In this document: positions 46,781-56,960 of the stretch, piece after piece
How positions within the stretch are numbered: position 1 is the first letter of the stretch
Layout: each line of letters opens with the position of its first letter
Origin: Callorhinus ursinus
Lineage: Eukaryota; Chordata; Mammalia; Carnivora; Otariidae
Assembly (NCBI RefSeq): GCF_003265705.1
Contig: NW_020312904.1
Coordinates: 4,845,728-4,909,727, forward strand
Length of the DNA stretch: 64,000 nucleotides
Direction of reading: 5' to 3'
Notes under the pieces: generated by a model
What the model was told of the DNA's origin: nothing
Databases searched by the model: none
The model's input: only the letters and a program-made list of their open reading frames with translations
Position numbers and translations under genes: made by a program

Positions 46781-46982
46781 CTTATTTTTTTTAAGATTTT
46801 ATTTATTTATTTGAGAGAGAAAGAGCAAGAGAGCACACGCATGGGGAGGGGCAGAGGGAGAGGGAGAAGCAGACTTCCTGCAGAGCATGGAGCCAGCTGG
46901 ATGTGGGGCTTGATCCCAGGACCCTGGGATCATGACCTGAGCTGAAAGCAAATGCTTTACCGACTGAGCCCCCAGGTGCCCC
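46781..46982 (-). mobile_element. CAN-SINE, antisense, with 14-bp target-site duplication
   Basis: 'AAGATTTTATTTATTTATTT' tail, 'GGATCATGACCTGAGCTGAA', 'CGACTGAGCCCCCAGGTGCC'. TCATTAAAGTACAT flanks it at 46767-46780 and 46983-46996, an unambiguous duplication. Confidence 0.96.
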
Positions 46983-47019
46983 TCATTAAAGTACATTTTA
47001 AACCAGGTCCTCCGTGGGA

Positions 47020-47540
47020 CGATTGTTAGGTTATCCATTGTTGCGTAGGGCAGGTGGAGTGAGGATGCCGGCTCAGCACAGCTTGGAAAGAAAGCATCCA
47101 GCTCTTCTGCCCGTTCTCAACAGGCCTTCGGCCCCGCTTCTGCCCTCCACGGCTGTCTTCTTCCCTCTCTGGATAGCAGAGCTCCCTGAAAGAGCAAAAC
47201 CCCTCCTTATCCTTCTCGAATCTCCCAAAGCCCTCCAAGCAGGCCCTTGACCCCACAGATTCCCTGAAACGGCTCTGAATGAACTCAGCAGGGACCCCCA
47301 CCCCACTGTCAGACCTGGGCTCCCTGCAAAAAACATAGTAGCCTAAAATGCCAACAACCATTTACTGTGACAATTCTGTGGGCTCAGAGTGTGGGTTTTC
47401 TGGGGCGCTGGGAAGGCTGAGGAGGTTGGCATGAGCTCCCCAAGAGGCTGGCCACGAGCTGTCTGCACATGGTCATCTCCACGTGGCTGCTTGGGCTTCC
47501 TCACGGCATGGTGACCAGGTGCAGGGGAGTGAGTGGGGGG
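47020..47540. repeat. Old interspersed repeat interrupted by inverted L2 segment
   Basis: 'AGGTTATCCATTGTTGCGTA' (about 47029-47048) and 'AAAATGCCAACAACCATTTA' with 'GTGACAATTCTGTGGGCTCA' (47346-47386) are adjacent parts of one common old repeat. They are separated here by the 272-bp arm 47053-47324. Family not assigned. Confidence 0.5.
47053..47324 (+). repeat. Left arm of 272-bp inverted repeat
   Basis: Reverse complement of 48402-48673 with about ten mismatches by eye (about 96% identity), from GGTGGAGTGAGGATGCCG to the end GGGCTCCC. It is L2-derived in the sense orientation, opposite to the L2 at 47540-48690. Confidence 0.93.
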
Positions 47541-47672
47541 CGCTGGAGGAGGGCCAGGAAAATGACACAGGGCCTTGCAGGACTTGCAAGGATTTCGATT
47601 CGCATTTCAAGTGAAAAGTGGGAGATTTTGCAGGGTTTTGAGCAGAGGAGTCACAAATTCTGGCTTCCTGTT

Positions 47673-47803
47673 TGGGTTATTTTAAAGATTTTATTCACTC
47701 ATTCATTCATTCATTTATTCATTTGAAGCAAACTCTACAGCTTGAACTCGCGACCCCAAGACCAAGAGTCGCACGCTCAACTGACTGAGCCAGCCAGGTG
47801 CCC
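47673..47803 (-). mobile_element. Short, older CAN-SINE subtype nested in L2, with target-site duplication
   Basis: A shorter SINE (about 130 bp): tail 'AAAGATTTTATTCACTCATT', body 'CTTGAACTCGCGACCCCAAG' and head 'CTGACTGAGCCAGCCAGGTG'. It lacks the long pyrimidine-rich middle of the other copies. CTGGCTTCCTGTT flanks it at 47660-47672 and 47804-47816, cutting the L2 precisely. Confidence 0.93.
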
Positions 47804-48401
47804 CTGGCTTCCTGTTCTGAGTCCTGTGCTGAGGACGGACTGCAGGGCGCAAGGATAAATGTGGCTTGCACCAGGGTGGAAGCAGCGAGCGTGGTGGAGA
47901 GCGGTCAGGTCCTGAATGTGCTTCGAAGGCAGACGAGATGATTTCCTGCAGATTGCGTGTGGGGTGTGGGACAGGCACCATGGGTGAGCACAAGGTACTT
48001 GGCCTGAGCCACTGAAAGGTGGCGAGGCTGGGAGACCGGGAATTCAGCGCTGGGCGTGTTGAGCTTGAGAGGTGGTTCACATCCCAGAGAAACGTCATGG
48101 AGGCAGCTAGAAACCTGGCTGGAGGTTGGGACAGAGGCCCAGGCTGGAGGATAATGTGGGAGTCATTGGCATCTGGATGGTGATTAAATCCACTCAGCGG
48201 GATCACTAAGAGAGCCTGTGGCTAATGAAGGGAGGCACAGTCGGAGGACTGCGTCCCGGGACACTGCACCGTGCTCAAGGTCAAGCACAAGGAAGCACTG
48301 GCAAGGGGAAGTGAGTGTGCGGGGTCCTGAAGCCAGGTGAGGAGAGGGCAGCCAGGAGGAGAGAGGGACCCAACCACAGAGTCAGCTGCTGCTGGTGGTA
48401 G

Positions 48402-48673
48402 GGGAGCCCAGCTCTGATAGTGCGGTGGGGGCCCCTGCTGAGTTCATTCAGAGCCGTTTCAGGGAATCCGTGGGGTCAAGGGCCTGCTTGCAGGGCTTTG
48501 GGGGATTCGAGAAGGATAGGGAGGGCTTTTGCTCTTTCAGGGAGCTCTGCTATCCAGAGAGGGAAGAAGACAGCCGTGGAGGGCAGAAGCGGGGCCGAAG
48601 GCCTGTTGAGAACGGGCAGAAGAGCTGGATGCTTTCTTTCCAAGCTGTGCTGAGCCGGCATCCTCACTCCACC
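48402..48673 (-). repeat. Right arm of 272-bp inverted repeat
   Basis: Partner of 47053-47324. This arm is continuous with the surrounding antisense L2, so it is the likely source copy. The spacer between arms is 1077 bp. Confidence 0.93.
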
Positions 48674-48690
48674 CGCCCTCCTTCTTGCCT

Positions 48691-49375
48691 GCCCGCTGGC
48701 CACTCCCAGAGGGGGAGCCTCTGGACCACACAGAGGCCTGGCACTTGGGGTGGGGGCTTGCTGGGGACAGCATGCTCCCCGGATCGCGTCAGATCCCCCA
48801 CCTTCCCATTAACGGCCTCGAAAATACCCAGAGCGGCTGGCAAATGTTCGAGCCAAACTCCGTTGCGGGAGGCAGCAAGACATGACGGGGACTGGGATCT
48901 GTGGCATATGAGCCGGGGAGGCAGGGCCAGACGGGCTCTCGTTAGAAATGTCTATTTGTGGCTCCCCAGCCTAATTTCTGAATATGATAATGAATAAATA
49001 TTGGTCTTTCCTTCTGCAGCTTTTTCCATTTGGGTGGTTCAATCAGATAGATACTGCCACCTCTTGTTTTCTAGAACGGTGGAGAGGCTGGGGCCCAGGA
49101 AGGGAGAGGGTATTACCCAGCATGGCACAGGAAGGTGGTCACAGACAGGGAGGGGAGCATGGGAAGGGTCAGAGCCCCTCAGAGGGCATCTGGGGCTGCC
49201 CTCAGCTTCCCCTTACCTCCTGCTTTCATCCCTCCGACATACCCTGACAAGGGCTCATCTGACTACTGCTTGGATACCACCAACCATGGGGAGCTCACTA
49301 CCACAAGCAGGCCATTTCATTGTTAGATGGTTCAAAAATGCTAGAAAGCTCTTTCACTTGAAAAACAGTGTTAAC
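48691..49375. other. No gene recognised
   Basis: No confident exon or repeat; 48970-49330 has mixed composition. Confidence 0.4.
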
Positions 49376-49600
49376 CCCTGCTCTGGACACAGGATGCAGT
49401 GAATAAGACCTCCAGGGTCCCTGCCCGCAGTGGACAAACAGGAACCCACACAGACAGCAGAAGGAGAGCAGGGAGGAGATACCTAGTACAGAAGTGCTAA
49501 GGCGGGGTGAGACAGTGACAGGACAGGTCACAGGGGTGACCAGGAGCCGTGACAGCTTCATGAACACTGGGCCAAAGGGAGCCGTACATGTGCATATCAG
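49376..49600 (-). mobile_element. L2 LINE 3' fragment
   Basis: 'GGACACAGGATGCAGTGAAT', 'AAGACCTCCAGGGTCCCTGC', then 'CCTAGTACAGAAGTGCTAAG': diverged antisense L2 3' end. Confidence 0.55.
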
Positions 49601-50104
49601 AGGACAGTGTTCTGGACAGAGGATGTAGTATGGGGGGACCCAACTGGCCTCTGAGGATGGGGATCCCCACCCGATGTGGATGGCTATCTTCAATGTCATT
49701 GCTGGGGTCGGTTCGGTCCCAGGAGCAGAAATGGGACAGGGGCCACAGGACAGTTAGCAGCAAGGCGCTGCACTTCCTCTCTGAGCCTAGAGGGACGGTG
49801 TGAGTGTGTGCTACCCACGGGCAGTGCCCTTCCCCTCCGGTCCCCACGCCCTCCATCCCCACCCCCAGCCCCTCTAGGTCTCTGCAGCCTTCTCCCTGAG
49901 TGGAACCTGCCCCCAGCCCCTACCCCTGGAAACCCTCCTTCCTGGCAGCCTTGGGGGTCCCCGGCTTAGGCTTAGTGGACTCTGCGGGAGCCCCTCCTGC
50001 ATCAAGCTGGGATCCAGCTGCCTCACCCCCGGCCCAGCCCTCCCCCCAGGGCCCTCACGACTGCTCCCTGCTGCGGGTCAGCCCCATACAGACTCCTGTC
50101 CCTG
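49601..50104. other. No gene recognised
   Basis: C-rich sequence around 49840-50060 with no identifiable exon; weak L2-like 'CTTCTCCCTGAGTGGAACCT'. Confidence 0.35.
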
Positions 50105-50540
50105 CTCTAGTGTGCTGAAGAGAGTCCCCAGAAAGATATGTCTGTGTCCTCACCCCCAGGACCTGTGAATGTGACCTTATTTGGATAGCGCGTCTTTGCA
50201 GATATAATTAAAATGAGGTCACCCTAGATTTAAGCCGGGCCCTATGTCCAATGACTGGCATCCTTCTAAGAGAAAGAAGAGGAATATTGGAGACACAGAC
50301 GCAGAAGAGACTCACAGGGGACGCCCTGTGAGAAGGAGAGCGGAGGGGCGCAGCCACAAGCCAGGGACACCACGGGAACCACCAGAAGCCCGCAGAAAGC
50401 CTGGGACGGATTCTCCCTCAGAGCCTCCAGAAGGAGCCAGCCCTGCCCACAACCTGCCCTAGGACTCTGGTCTGCTGACGGAGACAATACATTTCCACTG
50501 TACTGAGCCACCCCGTGGGTGGTAATTTCGTACCACAGCC
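50105..50540 (+). mobile_element. MLT1-like LTR remnant (sense)
   Basis: In order: 'GACCTGTGAATGTGACCTTA', 'GTCTTTGCAGATATAATTAA', 'GTCCAATGACTGGCATCCTT', 'GCGCAGCCACAAGCCAGGGA', 'GGATTCTCCCTCAGAGCCTC' and 'TGGTAATTTCGTACCACAGC'. Nearly full length; a solitary, non-coding LTR. The exact family (MaLR group) is from memory. Confidence 0.6.
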
Positions 50541-50734
50541 CCAGGGAGCTCCAGAAAGAGGGCCGGCCTGCCAGGTGCAGAGTCGGCAGACCACTAGCAG
50601 AACAGGTGGCTAGGGGACCAACCAGCCCAGGGCAGGGGCCTCACCCTGGGCCTCCTCTTTGTTTCAACATCACGAGGTCAAGCGACTCTGAGCGGCTGGT
50701 TCCAGCCCCCAGTCCCAGCCCTGGGCCACCCCAG

Positions 50735-50905
50735 GGCTCTCAGACTTGGGTCTCCTGGCTCTATCACGGCTGTGTGGCCTGGAGCATGTTATCAATCTCT
50801 CTGGGCTCTTGCCAAATGAGTGTGTGAGAACTCCCACTGAAGGCTATCGTGTGGATCCGAAGTTTTCACAAGCCACAGAGTTAGGAGCGGGCACTTAGTA
50901 GGTGC
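50735..50905 (+). mobile_element. MIR SINE fragment
   Basis: 'TCTATCACGGCTGTGTGGCC' then 'ATCAATCTCTCTGGGCTCTT' and 'GGGCACTTAGTAGGTGCCCA'. Confidence 0.65.
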
Positions 50906-52415
50906 CCAGGGAGTGGCTGCCGAGCACAAACCCCTCCATGCGCCTTCAGGCTCCGCAGCAAGTGACCAAATGAACATGTGCTGATTGGAGGGTATTTCTG
51001 CCCAAAGCCGATGTTTCTTATATGGAATTTTATTCTTACCAATAGTGGCAGCTTGTAAAATGCGTAGCTAAGTGTATTTAAAGGCTTTTACACTTGTGTA
51101 AGGGTTTCTCTGAAAACTCATTTACAAATGGAGTGGGGGCAGGCGTCCTTTGTCCAACCACATGCCTCCCCTGTCCCCAGGGTGCAGCCCCAGACCCCGG
51201 CCCCCCGCGCCTGTCACGGCCGGGCTCTCTGTCTGGGCCAGTGTCCAACCGTCTTCCTCTCAGCTCCCACTGGACAAGCCAACTTGGCCCAGAAGAAGCC
51301 GTGCTGTCGAGGAAAGCCGCCTTTAAAATCTCTGTCTTCACCCAAGACAGGACCTGGGTTGTCCACCATCAGAAAATAGCCTGACACAGCCGAGGTGTCC
51401 GTGGGGCCTGTCTGAGGCACCGTCCCCTGCTGGGTCACTGGCTAGGTTCATCTCAGGCCGAAGCCTGTCTCCAGCCCCATTTGCTCTCTGCGCCCCCCCC
51501 CCCGGGGGTCTCGTCTCTGTCTCGCCTGAGTGGCTGAGAAACACCTGCCCCTTTCATCTCAAGCTCAGCAGGGCCGAGTCCACAGCAGTTTGTGACCACA
51601 TCAGCTGCAGACCCCGGTGGACCCCTGCCCCAGGACTTTCAGTCTGGGTCACCAAAGGCCACCAGCTTCCTCCAGGGACACTCAGAGCCCGGCTCTCCTG
51701 CCGTGAGAAGCCCAAAGCGTGCCCAGCAGCCACACACAGTACTTAAGTGCCGGTCAGCCAGCCGGGCCCAGCATGAGACCAGACAGGCCTGTGGGACACC
51801 TTGGATGGCTCTGACCACCCCAGCCTCTCTGGCCTTCCTCCCTGAGGCCCCCACACTGCAGAGCTGAGCTGCCCCCCTCCCCCGAACCTGCAGAGGCCAG
51901 GAGCATGACGCTGATGGCCCCCTCCAGCTGTTGTGTTGGCCAGCAGGTAAGCGGCGGGGAGCGGGGGGGGGGTTACCAGACAGCCACAGAAACTGGAAGG
52001 GAAGAAGTGGTATCAAGAGACTCCACCCTCCACCTAAAAGGAGGCACTATGACTTAGAAAGCTCCAGTCTCTCCCCCCACGGTCAAGGCAGATAAAGGGC
52101 AGAGCCAGATTAACACAGAAGTCCTGCTTATAAAGCCCCGCCCTCCCCTGGTGCCCGGTCCTATGTTGCAAGAGGGCAGTTTGAGGGTTGAATCAAAGGG
52201 CTGGATTAGATGTGTAGGACCCCCAAGCTGTGGGGTGGCAGGGCGGGAGGTCTGAGCAGAAGAGGGAGAAGGCCCAAAGCGGGACTCGGAGGGGCTCCCT
52301 GCAGAAGTTGCAAAGTGTTCCAGCCCTGGGGGTAACGAGGCTCAGTGTTTCTGGAGCGACCCCATTCCAGCAGCACCCAGTCCAGGAATTTTGGGGCCCA
52401 AGCATCTACAGTTCA
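50906..52415. other. No gene recognised
   Basis: 50990-51125 is AT-rich. 51490-51502 is a C run. The remainder is GC-rich with overlapping meaningless frames. Confidence 0.4.
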
Positions 52416-52418
52416 GTC

Positions 52419-52450
52419 GGGGGATGGGGGTGGGGAAGGGGAGGCAGGGG
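52419..52450 (+). other. Potential G-quadruplex
   Basis: Five G tracts of at least four (GGGGGATGGGGGTGGGGAAG, then GGG continuing to AGGCAGGGG) with loops of 1-5 bases. Confidence 0.6.
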
Positions 52451-53130
52451 CACTTTAACAAAAGGAACATGAAAGTAGTTTCTGCTGGCAGACTGTACTG
52501 AGACATAGGCCCCTCCCAGCACCTTGGAAGGGGCCCGGGGAAGGGCCAGACCCTGAGGCTCCCGCCTGCCCTCCCTCCCTCTGCCTTTTTACAAGGCTGC
52601 CCCTTGTTCCAGAAACCATCCCTGTGTCAGCCAGGATTCATCACTGCACTGTCTACACCACATCACAGACCGCACATACCCTAAAATTCCCGCCGGTGGC
52701 TTGCTGCTCCCCACAACACTGGGTCTGGGGCTATATGGCCTCTTACAGTGCGTGAGAGGGGATAGAAGGGGCCCTTCTAAGAGTCCAGAGCAGGGAGGGG
52801 ATCCCACCGGAATCTCGAGGTCAAGCACCCTGGGCCTAAAGTGGGGAGACTAAGGGAGAAAGGTCTTGTCCCCTAGACCTAGGACCCCTGAGGTTAAGGG
52901 CTAGTCTGTCTGCTTTGGTGTTCCTGGACCTTGCGCCTCGTGGGTTTGTTGCATGAGTGGGAGGGGAGGGGTCTGAAAGACAGGGAAAGAAGGAGGAAGG
53001 AGGGGAGGAGGAAGAGGGGGACAGGGTCTAGACCTCCCAGCATCCAAACCGCACCTGGACCAGGCACTGAGAACATCTACAGGTGAGATCCAGGATCAGA
53101 AGTCCAAGCGTGGCCAAGATGAGAACCACC
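52451..53130. other. No gene recognised
   Basis: No confident exon or repeat; a purine-rich tract lies at 52970-53025. Confidence 0.4.
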
Positions 53131-53134
53131 ATCC

Positions 53135-53265
53135 TAGAGCTGCCACTCAAAGTGTGGTCCGGGGACTGGCAGCATCCAGATCGCGCAGAGCTCGTTAGCG
53201 AGGCAGAATCCGCGTCGAACGCCCAGATGAGTCACGCACATGTAAATTCTGAGTGGTTGCCTGGT
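53135..53265 (+). mobile_element. MER5-type hAT DNA transposon remnant
   Basis: 'ACTCAAAGTGTGGTCCGGGG', 'ACTGGCAGCATCCAGATCGC', 'GAGCTCGTTAGCGAGGCAGA', then the MER5A middle in decayed form. Many CpG dinucleotides remain where the consensus has none. Confidence 0.7.
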
Positions 53266-54105
53266 TTATAATATAAAGCCCAGGATGTACTGCCTGTCCG
53301 CGTAGGCCCTGAGGGGTGGATGGACATCAGCCGGTGGGCCTGTGTGACCAGCACAGCCCAGATTTTGGTGACCCAGGGTGGTCCAAGCAAGGCACCTGGC
53401 CCCATGGGCTGCACCTACCTAGCCCATTAGGAGTGCTCTATTCCCACCTTGCCAGAGGACACTAGGACCCTGTGCAGACACCCAACAGGTGGGCAGGCAG
53501 CACCTTTGAGGCAACCCACACCTTCCTGGCATGGCCTTGCCTATTGGAAAGCTCTGCCTGATCTGATACAGAATCCCCTGGCCGTTGACACCTGGGGGCC
53601 TCTGCCTCCCCTGGGGGAAGCTGCTGAGGTCTTGTCTCCACCTCAGGCTGTCAGTTCCTCCACACTGGTTTCTTGCCGCTCTCTGCCTGGGAAATTCAGG
53701 CCAATTTCTTTCCTCCAGAACTGCTGCTTCAGCCCACTCGGTGCTCCGAGGCAGGTCCTGTCCCCCAGAACATTCTATTTCCCTAGCACACCCACACTAA
53801 TTTTGTCCCGAGAAGAAAGCACCCAAAGCCTTTTGTTAGCAGTATATACCAGTGTGGTGGGGAAGACGAGCCATGGACAAATGCTGCCCAGGGCAGGGTC
53901 CAGGATGGGAGACAGAACGGGGCAAGGGGGATCTTGATAACCTCCAGGTGGAGACTCAAGGAGGACCCAAAAATGGAGAGAGAGAATTGTAAAGATCCGT
54001 TATTGCCTGTTAGAAATCTACTATGTGAAACCAGAGAATGTCTCCCATTTCCCACAGTACGAGGGACTAATACACCAAGCAGTGGTCACCCTGCAGAGCA
54101 ACAGA
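53266..54105. other. No gene recognised
   Basis: The 162-residue plus frame at 53449-53937 has no recognisable domain. No confident repeat. Confidence 0.4.
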
Positions 54106-54107
54106 AA

Positions 54108-54195
54108 AGTAACATATGTATATGCATATATGAAGGTATTCTTACATATATATGCATGCACACATAGATATGTATAATATAAATATTAATATGCA
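54108..54195. repeat. TATATG-rich simple sequence
   Basis: Irregular ATATATG/TATGTATA words, AT-rich. Confidence 0.6.
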
Positions 54196-55475
54196 TCACA
54201 TGGGGCAAGCAAGGAGAAGGAAAACTCTCTCACAAGCCAGGGGACTAAAAGTGAAACTGGAATTCCCCAGAGGTAAGCTGCTGCCAAAGCTGGCTTTGTC
54301 CTGGGGACATCTGGCCAAGCCAGGTCACCTGACCACACTTGGCTCTGGGGTGAGAGGAAAGCCTGGGCCTGCCCTGCTCAAGAGTCAGACAGGGAGCCAC
54401 ATAAAGCTGGGGTCCCCAAAGGGCTGCGCTGTCACGGTTGAAATAAGTTAGGGGGAAACCCTAAAGAGGACACTTGCCTTTATCAATCCTGGCATGGGAA
54501 GAAAGGAAAAAACCCTCCCCTGAAGTCATAACCACAAGCCAGCCCTAATGTGGATATTATATAGCTGTGTGGCCCATAACGCTCAGACTAAGACTTTAAT
54601 TTAAAGGGAGCCGAATCGAAGTGACCCTCAGTATCTGGCTGAAGTAGATGTGAATTATCTCTGGAGGTTCCCATCTGCAACATAGGCTTCAAAGGGTTTC
54701 TGATGATTAAGTAGAAAGGCCCATCGGCAAAGCTCACAGAAGACACACAAGGGAAAAAGGACCATGAGCAAGAGTCAGCGTAGACAACAGGCAGCAGCAT
54801 CAGACCAAAAAGACAGGCTTTAGGCATTAGCTCATCAGACACAGAACATAAATAAAGGTGCCTAAGGAATTAAAGAATTAAAAGAAGGGAACAAACATAT
54901 GAATAAGGAATAAGAGACTATAAAAGGGCCATGAAATTTTGAAAAGAAAGCAAATAAAACTTCTAGCAACAAAAACCTATATAATTGAAATAAAATGGAG
55001 TAACCAGCAAAGTCAATGCAGCTGTTATAGTCAAGGTGCCTCCCAGCTACAGCAGCAACCCGTCAGAGAGGTGAGTTCAAGCATTTCTTGCTCACGTACA
55101 GTTCAAAGCTGGTGTTCCTTTATGGCAGGCAGCTCTCCCCCCAGAACAATCCCACCTGTGGCTCCACCATCTTCAGCACATGGCTACCAAGGTCACCACA
55201 TTGCCCGCATCACCTGGGGATCACCCAGGCATCCTGGAGCACCAAGGGCCATAGAGGGACCAGGTGTGGGTACCAGGCTCTTCGATGTTGCATCTTGCTT
55301 CATTCACATCTCAGTGACTAGGACTCATTCCCCGGCTGGGAAATGTGGTCTAACTCTGTGCCCAGGAGCAAGCGAAAGCAGGTTCGGTGAGTGGCCAGGC
55401 TGTCTGGACCACAGCAGGTGAAGAAGTGTGAAGGTCCAGTCAACGGGAGCCTCAGCTATTATTTTGCTAACTGCA
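54196..55475. other. Unassigned; includes one old repeat
   Basis: 55040-55275 ('CACGTACAGTTCAAAGCTGG', 'GGCTCCACCATCTTCAGCAC', 'GGCTACCAAGGTCACCACAT') is an old interspersed repeat related to 44280-44525. 54840-55010 is AT-rich. No gene. Confidence 0.4.
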
Positions 55476-55477
55476 CT

Positions 55478-55640
55478 CTTGAAAGCCCTGCCCGTTGTTA
55501 TTTCCGTTAATCCTACCGACTCCCAACCTGGGAATTAGGCTAAGCAGGGAGGATCCTTCCCATTTTATAAGTAGGGAAACTCATGCTCAGAGAAGAGCAG
55601 GACTTCCCACAACACCACACTGATGCCTTTCTCTCCAGAT
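55478..55640 (-). mobile_element. MIR SINE
   Basis: 'CCCATTTTATAAGTAGGGAA' followed by 'ACTCATGCTCAGAGAAGAGC' is an antisense MIR core. Confidence 0.7.
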
Positions 55641-55859
55641 GACAGGGGGAAAGGGGAGGGATCACAGAGCCAGACCTCCTCTATATGCCTCTGTGTTTTC
55701 AGCTGAGCTGGTGAACCCACCAGCCTAGGGGCCAGTGAACCCAGGGGCCAAGGAGACCAACCGGAGGTCAGAGCAGTGAGTCTAGAGTTGAGCTCAGCTT
55801 TAACACTGGCTTCCTGGGGCATCAGGTCTGCATCTGCCCCACCCCAGTAGAGCTAAGCA

Positions 55860-55975
55860 GTCCCTGTCATTGGGTCAGCCAGCAAATATTTATCCAGTAC
55901 CTCTGGAGTGCTGAGTAGTGTTGTGGGTTTCAACAAGCAGAGCCTGGGGGCAGGGGACATGCAAAATCCAGGTAA
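55860..55975 (-). mobile_element. L2 LINE 3' end
   Basis: 'GTCAGCCAGCAAATATTTAT' with 'CCAGTACCTCTGGAGTGCTG' is the antisense L2 terminus. Confidence 0.6.
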
Positions 55976-56108
55976 GGTTACCTGATGAGCTAGCTCTTTA
56001 GTGTCTGGCCCTGAACTCCAACTATGTGCTGGGTCCAGACCTCATATGATGGTATTCTCACCAGAACCCATGGACGGAGGGTCTTTCAGTTCTGTTTTTG
56101 CAGGTATA

Positions 56109-56579
56109 GTGATGGTGATGGTGGTGATGATGATGGTGATGGTGGTGATGGTGGTGATGATGATGGTGATGGTGGTGATGGTGATGGTGATGGTGATGGT
56201 GATGGTGATGGTGATGATGGTGATGGTGATGGTGATGGTGGTGATGATGATGATGATGATGATGATGGTTATGATGATGGTGATGATAATGATGATGGTG
56301 ATGGTGGTGATGATGTGATGGTGATGGTGATGGTCATGGTCATGGTGGTGATGATGGTGATGGTGGTGATGATGGTGATGATGATGGTGATGGTGATGAT
56401 GATGGTGATGATAATGATAATGATGCTGATAATGGGGGTGGGGGTGGTGCTGGTAGTAGTGATGATGGTGATGGTGGTAGTGGTAATAATGATGGTGATG
56501 ATGGTAATGGTGGTGGTGGTTGTGATGGTGATGGTGGTAGTCATGGTGGTGATAATGGTGGTGGTGGTGATGGTGGTGA
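56109..56579. repeat. (GAT/GGT)n microsatellite, 471 bp
   Basis: Almost pure mixture of GATGGT, GATGAT and GGTGGT trinucleotide units with a few AAT and TCATGG interruptions. The phase slips near 56314. It gives aspartate/glycine, methionine/valine and isoleucine/threonine frames that are not proteins. It borders a MIR at its right end. Confidence 0.97.
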
Positions 56580-56584
56580 GGCCA

Positions 56585-56795
56585 TCTGACATTATTGAAC
56601 GCTATGTGCCCAGCAATGTTACAAGGTCAGATTGATTCTCTTCTTTAACTTTCATAGTAACCCTACAAAAAGCAGATTCCTTTGCCCCCATCTGACAGAG
56701 AAGGAAACTGAGGCTCAAGGAGGTGAGTGATTCACCCTGCATCACAGAGCAGGTGGAGGATGTACCCAGGATTCCCGCCCAGAATCTGACTCAAG
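56585..56795 (-). mobile_element. MIR SINE, near full length
   Basis: 'CATTATTGAACGCTATGTGC' (3' end), 'CTTTCATAGTAACCCTACAA', 'AGAAGGAAACTGAGGCTCAA', 'GTGATTCACCCTGCATCACA'. Typical antisense MIR. Confidence 0.85.
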
Positions 56796-56797
56796 CA

Positions 56798-56960
56798 TTG
56801 CACTGAAACCACCACACCCCCCTGCCTCCCCCAGTGGGCTCTGAGCTCCTCCAGGACAGGCCCTCCATCTGACTGTCTCTATATCCGCAGCTCTGAGCCC
56901 AGGGCCTGCACATTGGCAGGTGCTCAGGGAAGGTCTATTAGGAATGGCTTGTGCACGATG
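56798..56960 (+). mobile_element. L2 LINE 3' end
   Basis: 'GTGGGCTCTGAGCTCCTCCA' followed by 'GGACAGGCCCTCCATCTGAC' and 'GAGCCCAGGGCCTGCACATT', then 'TGCTCAGGGAAGGTCTATTA': sense L2 3' UTR. Confidence 0.75.

Larger units (their letters stand above)
47540..48690 (-). mobile_element. L2 LINE antisense relic with nested SINE
   Basis: 'GGGTTTTGAGCAGAGGAGTC' (47634), then after the SINE 'GCTTGCACCAGGGTGGAAGC', 'GTGTTGAGCTTGAGAGGTGG', 'GAGTCATTGGCATCTGGATG' and 'AGAGCCGTTTCAGGGAATCC'. All are colinear with the L2 complement from the 3' coding region back toward the RT domain. The element is split by a SINE at 47673-47803, and its right end forms one inverted-repeat arm. Confidence 0.8.

Noticed and set aside
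50105..50540. Intact endogenous retrovirus
   Set aside because: Only a diverged solitary LTR; no internal gag, pol or env sequence adjoins it.
56001..56635. Plus frames rich in Met/Val or Asp/Gly and the minus Ile/Thr frame
   Set aside because: Translations of the GAT/GGT microsatellite.
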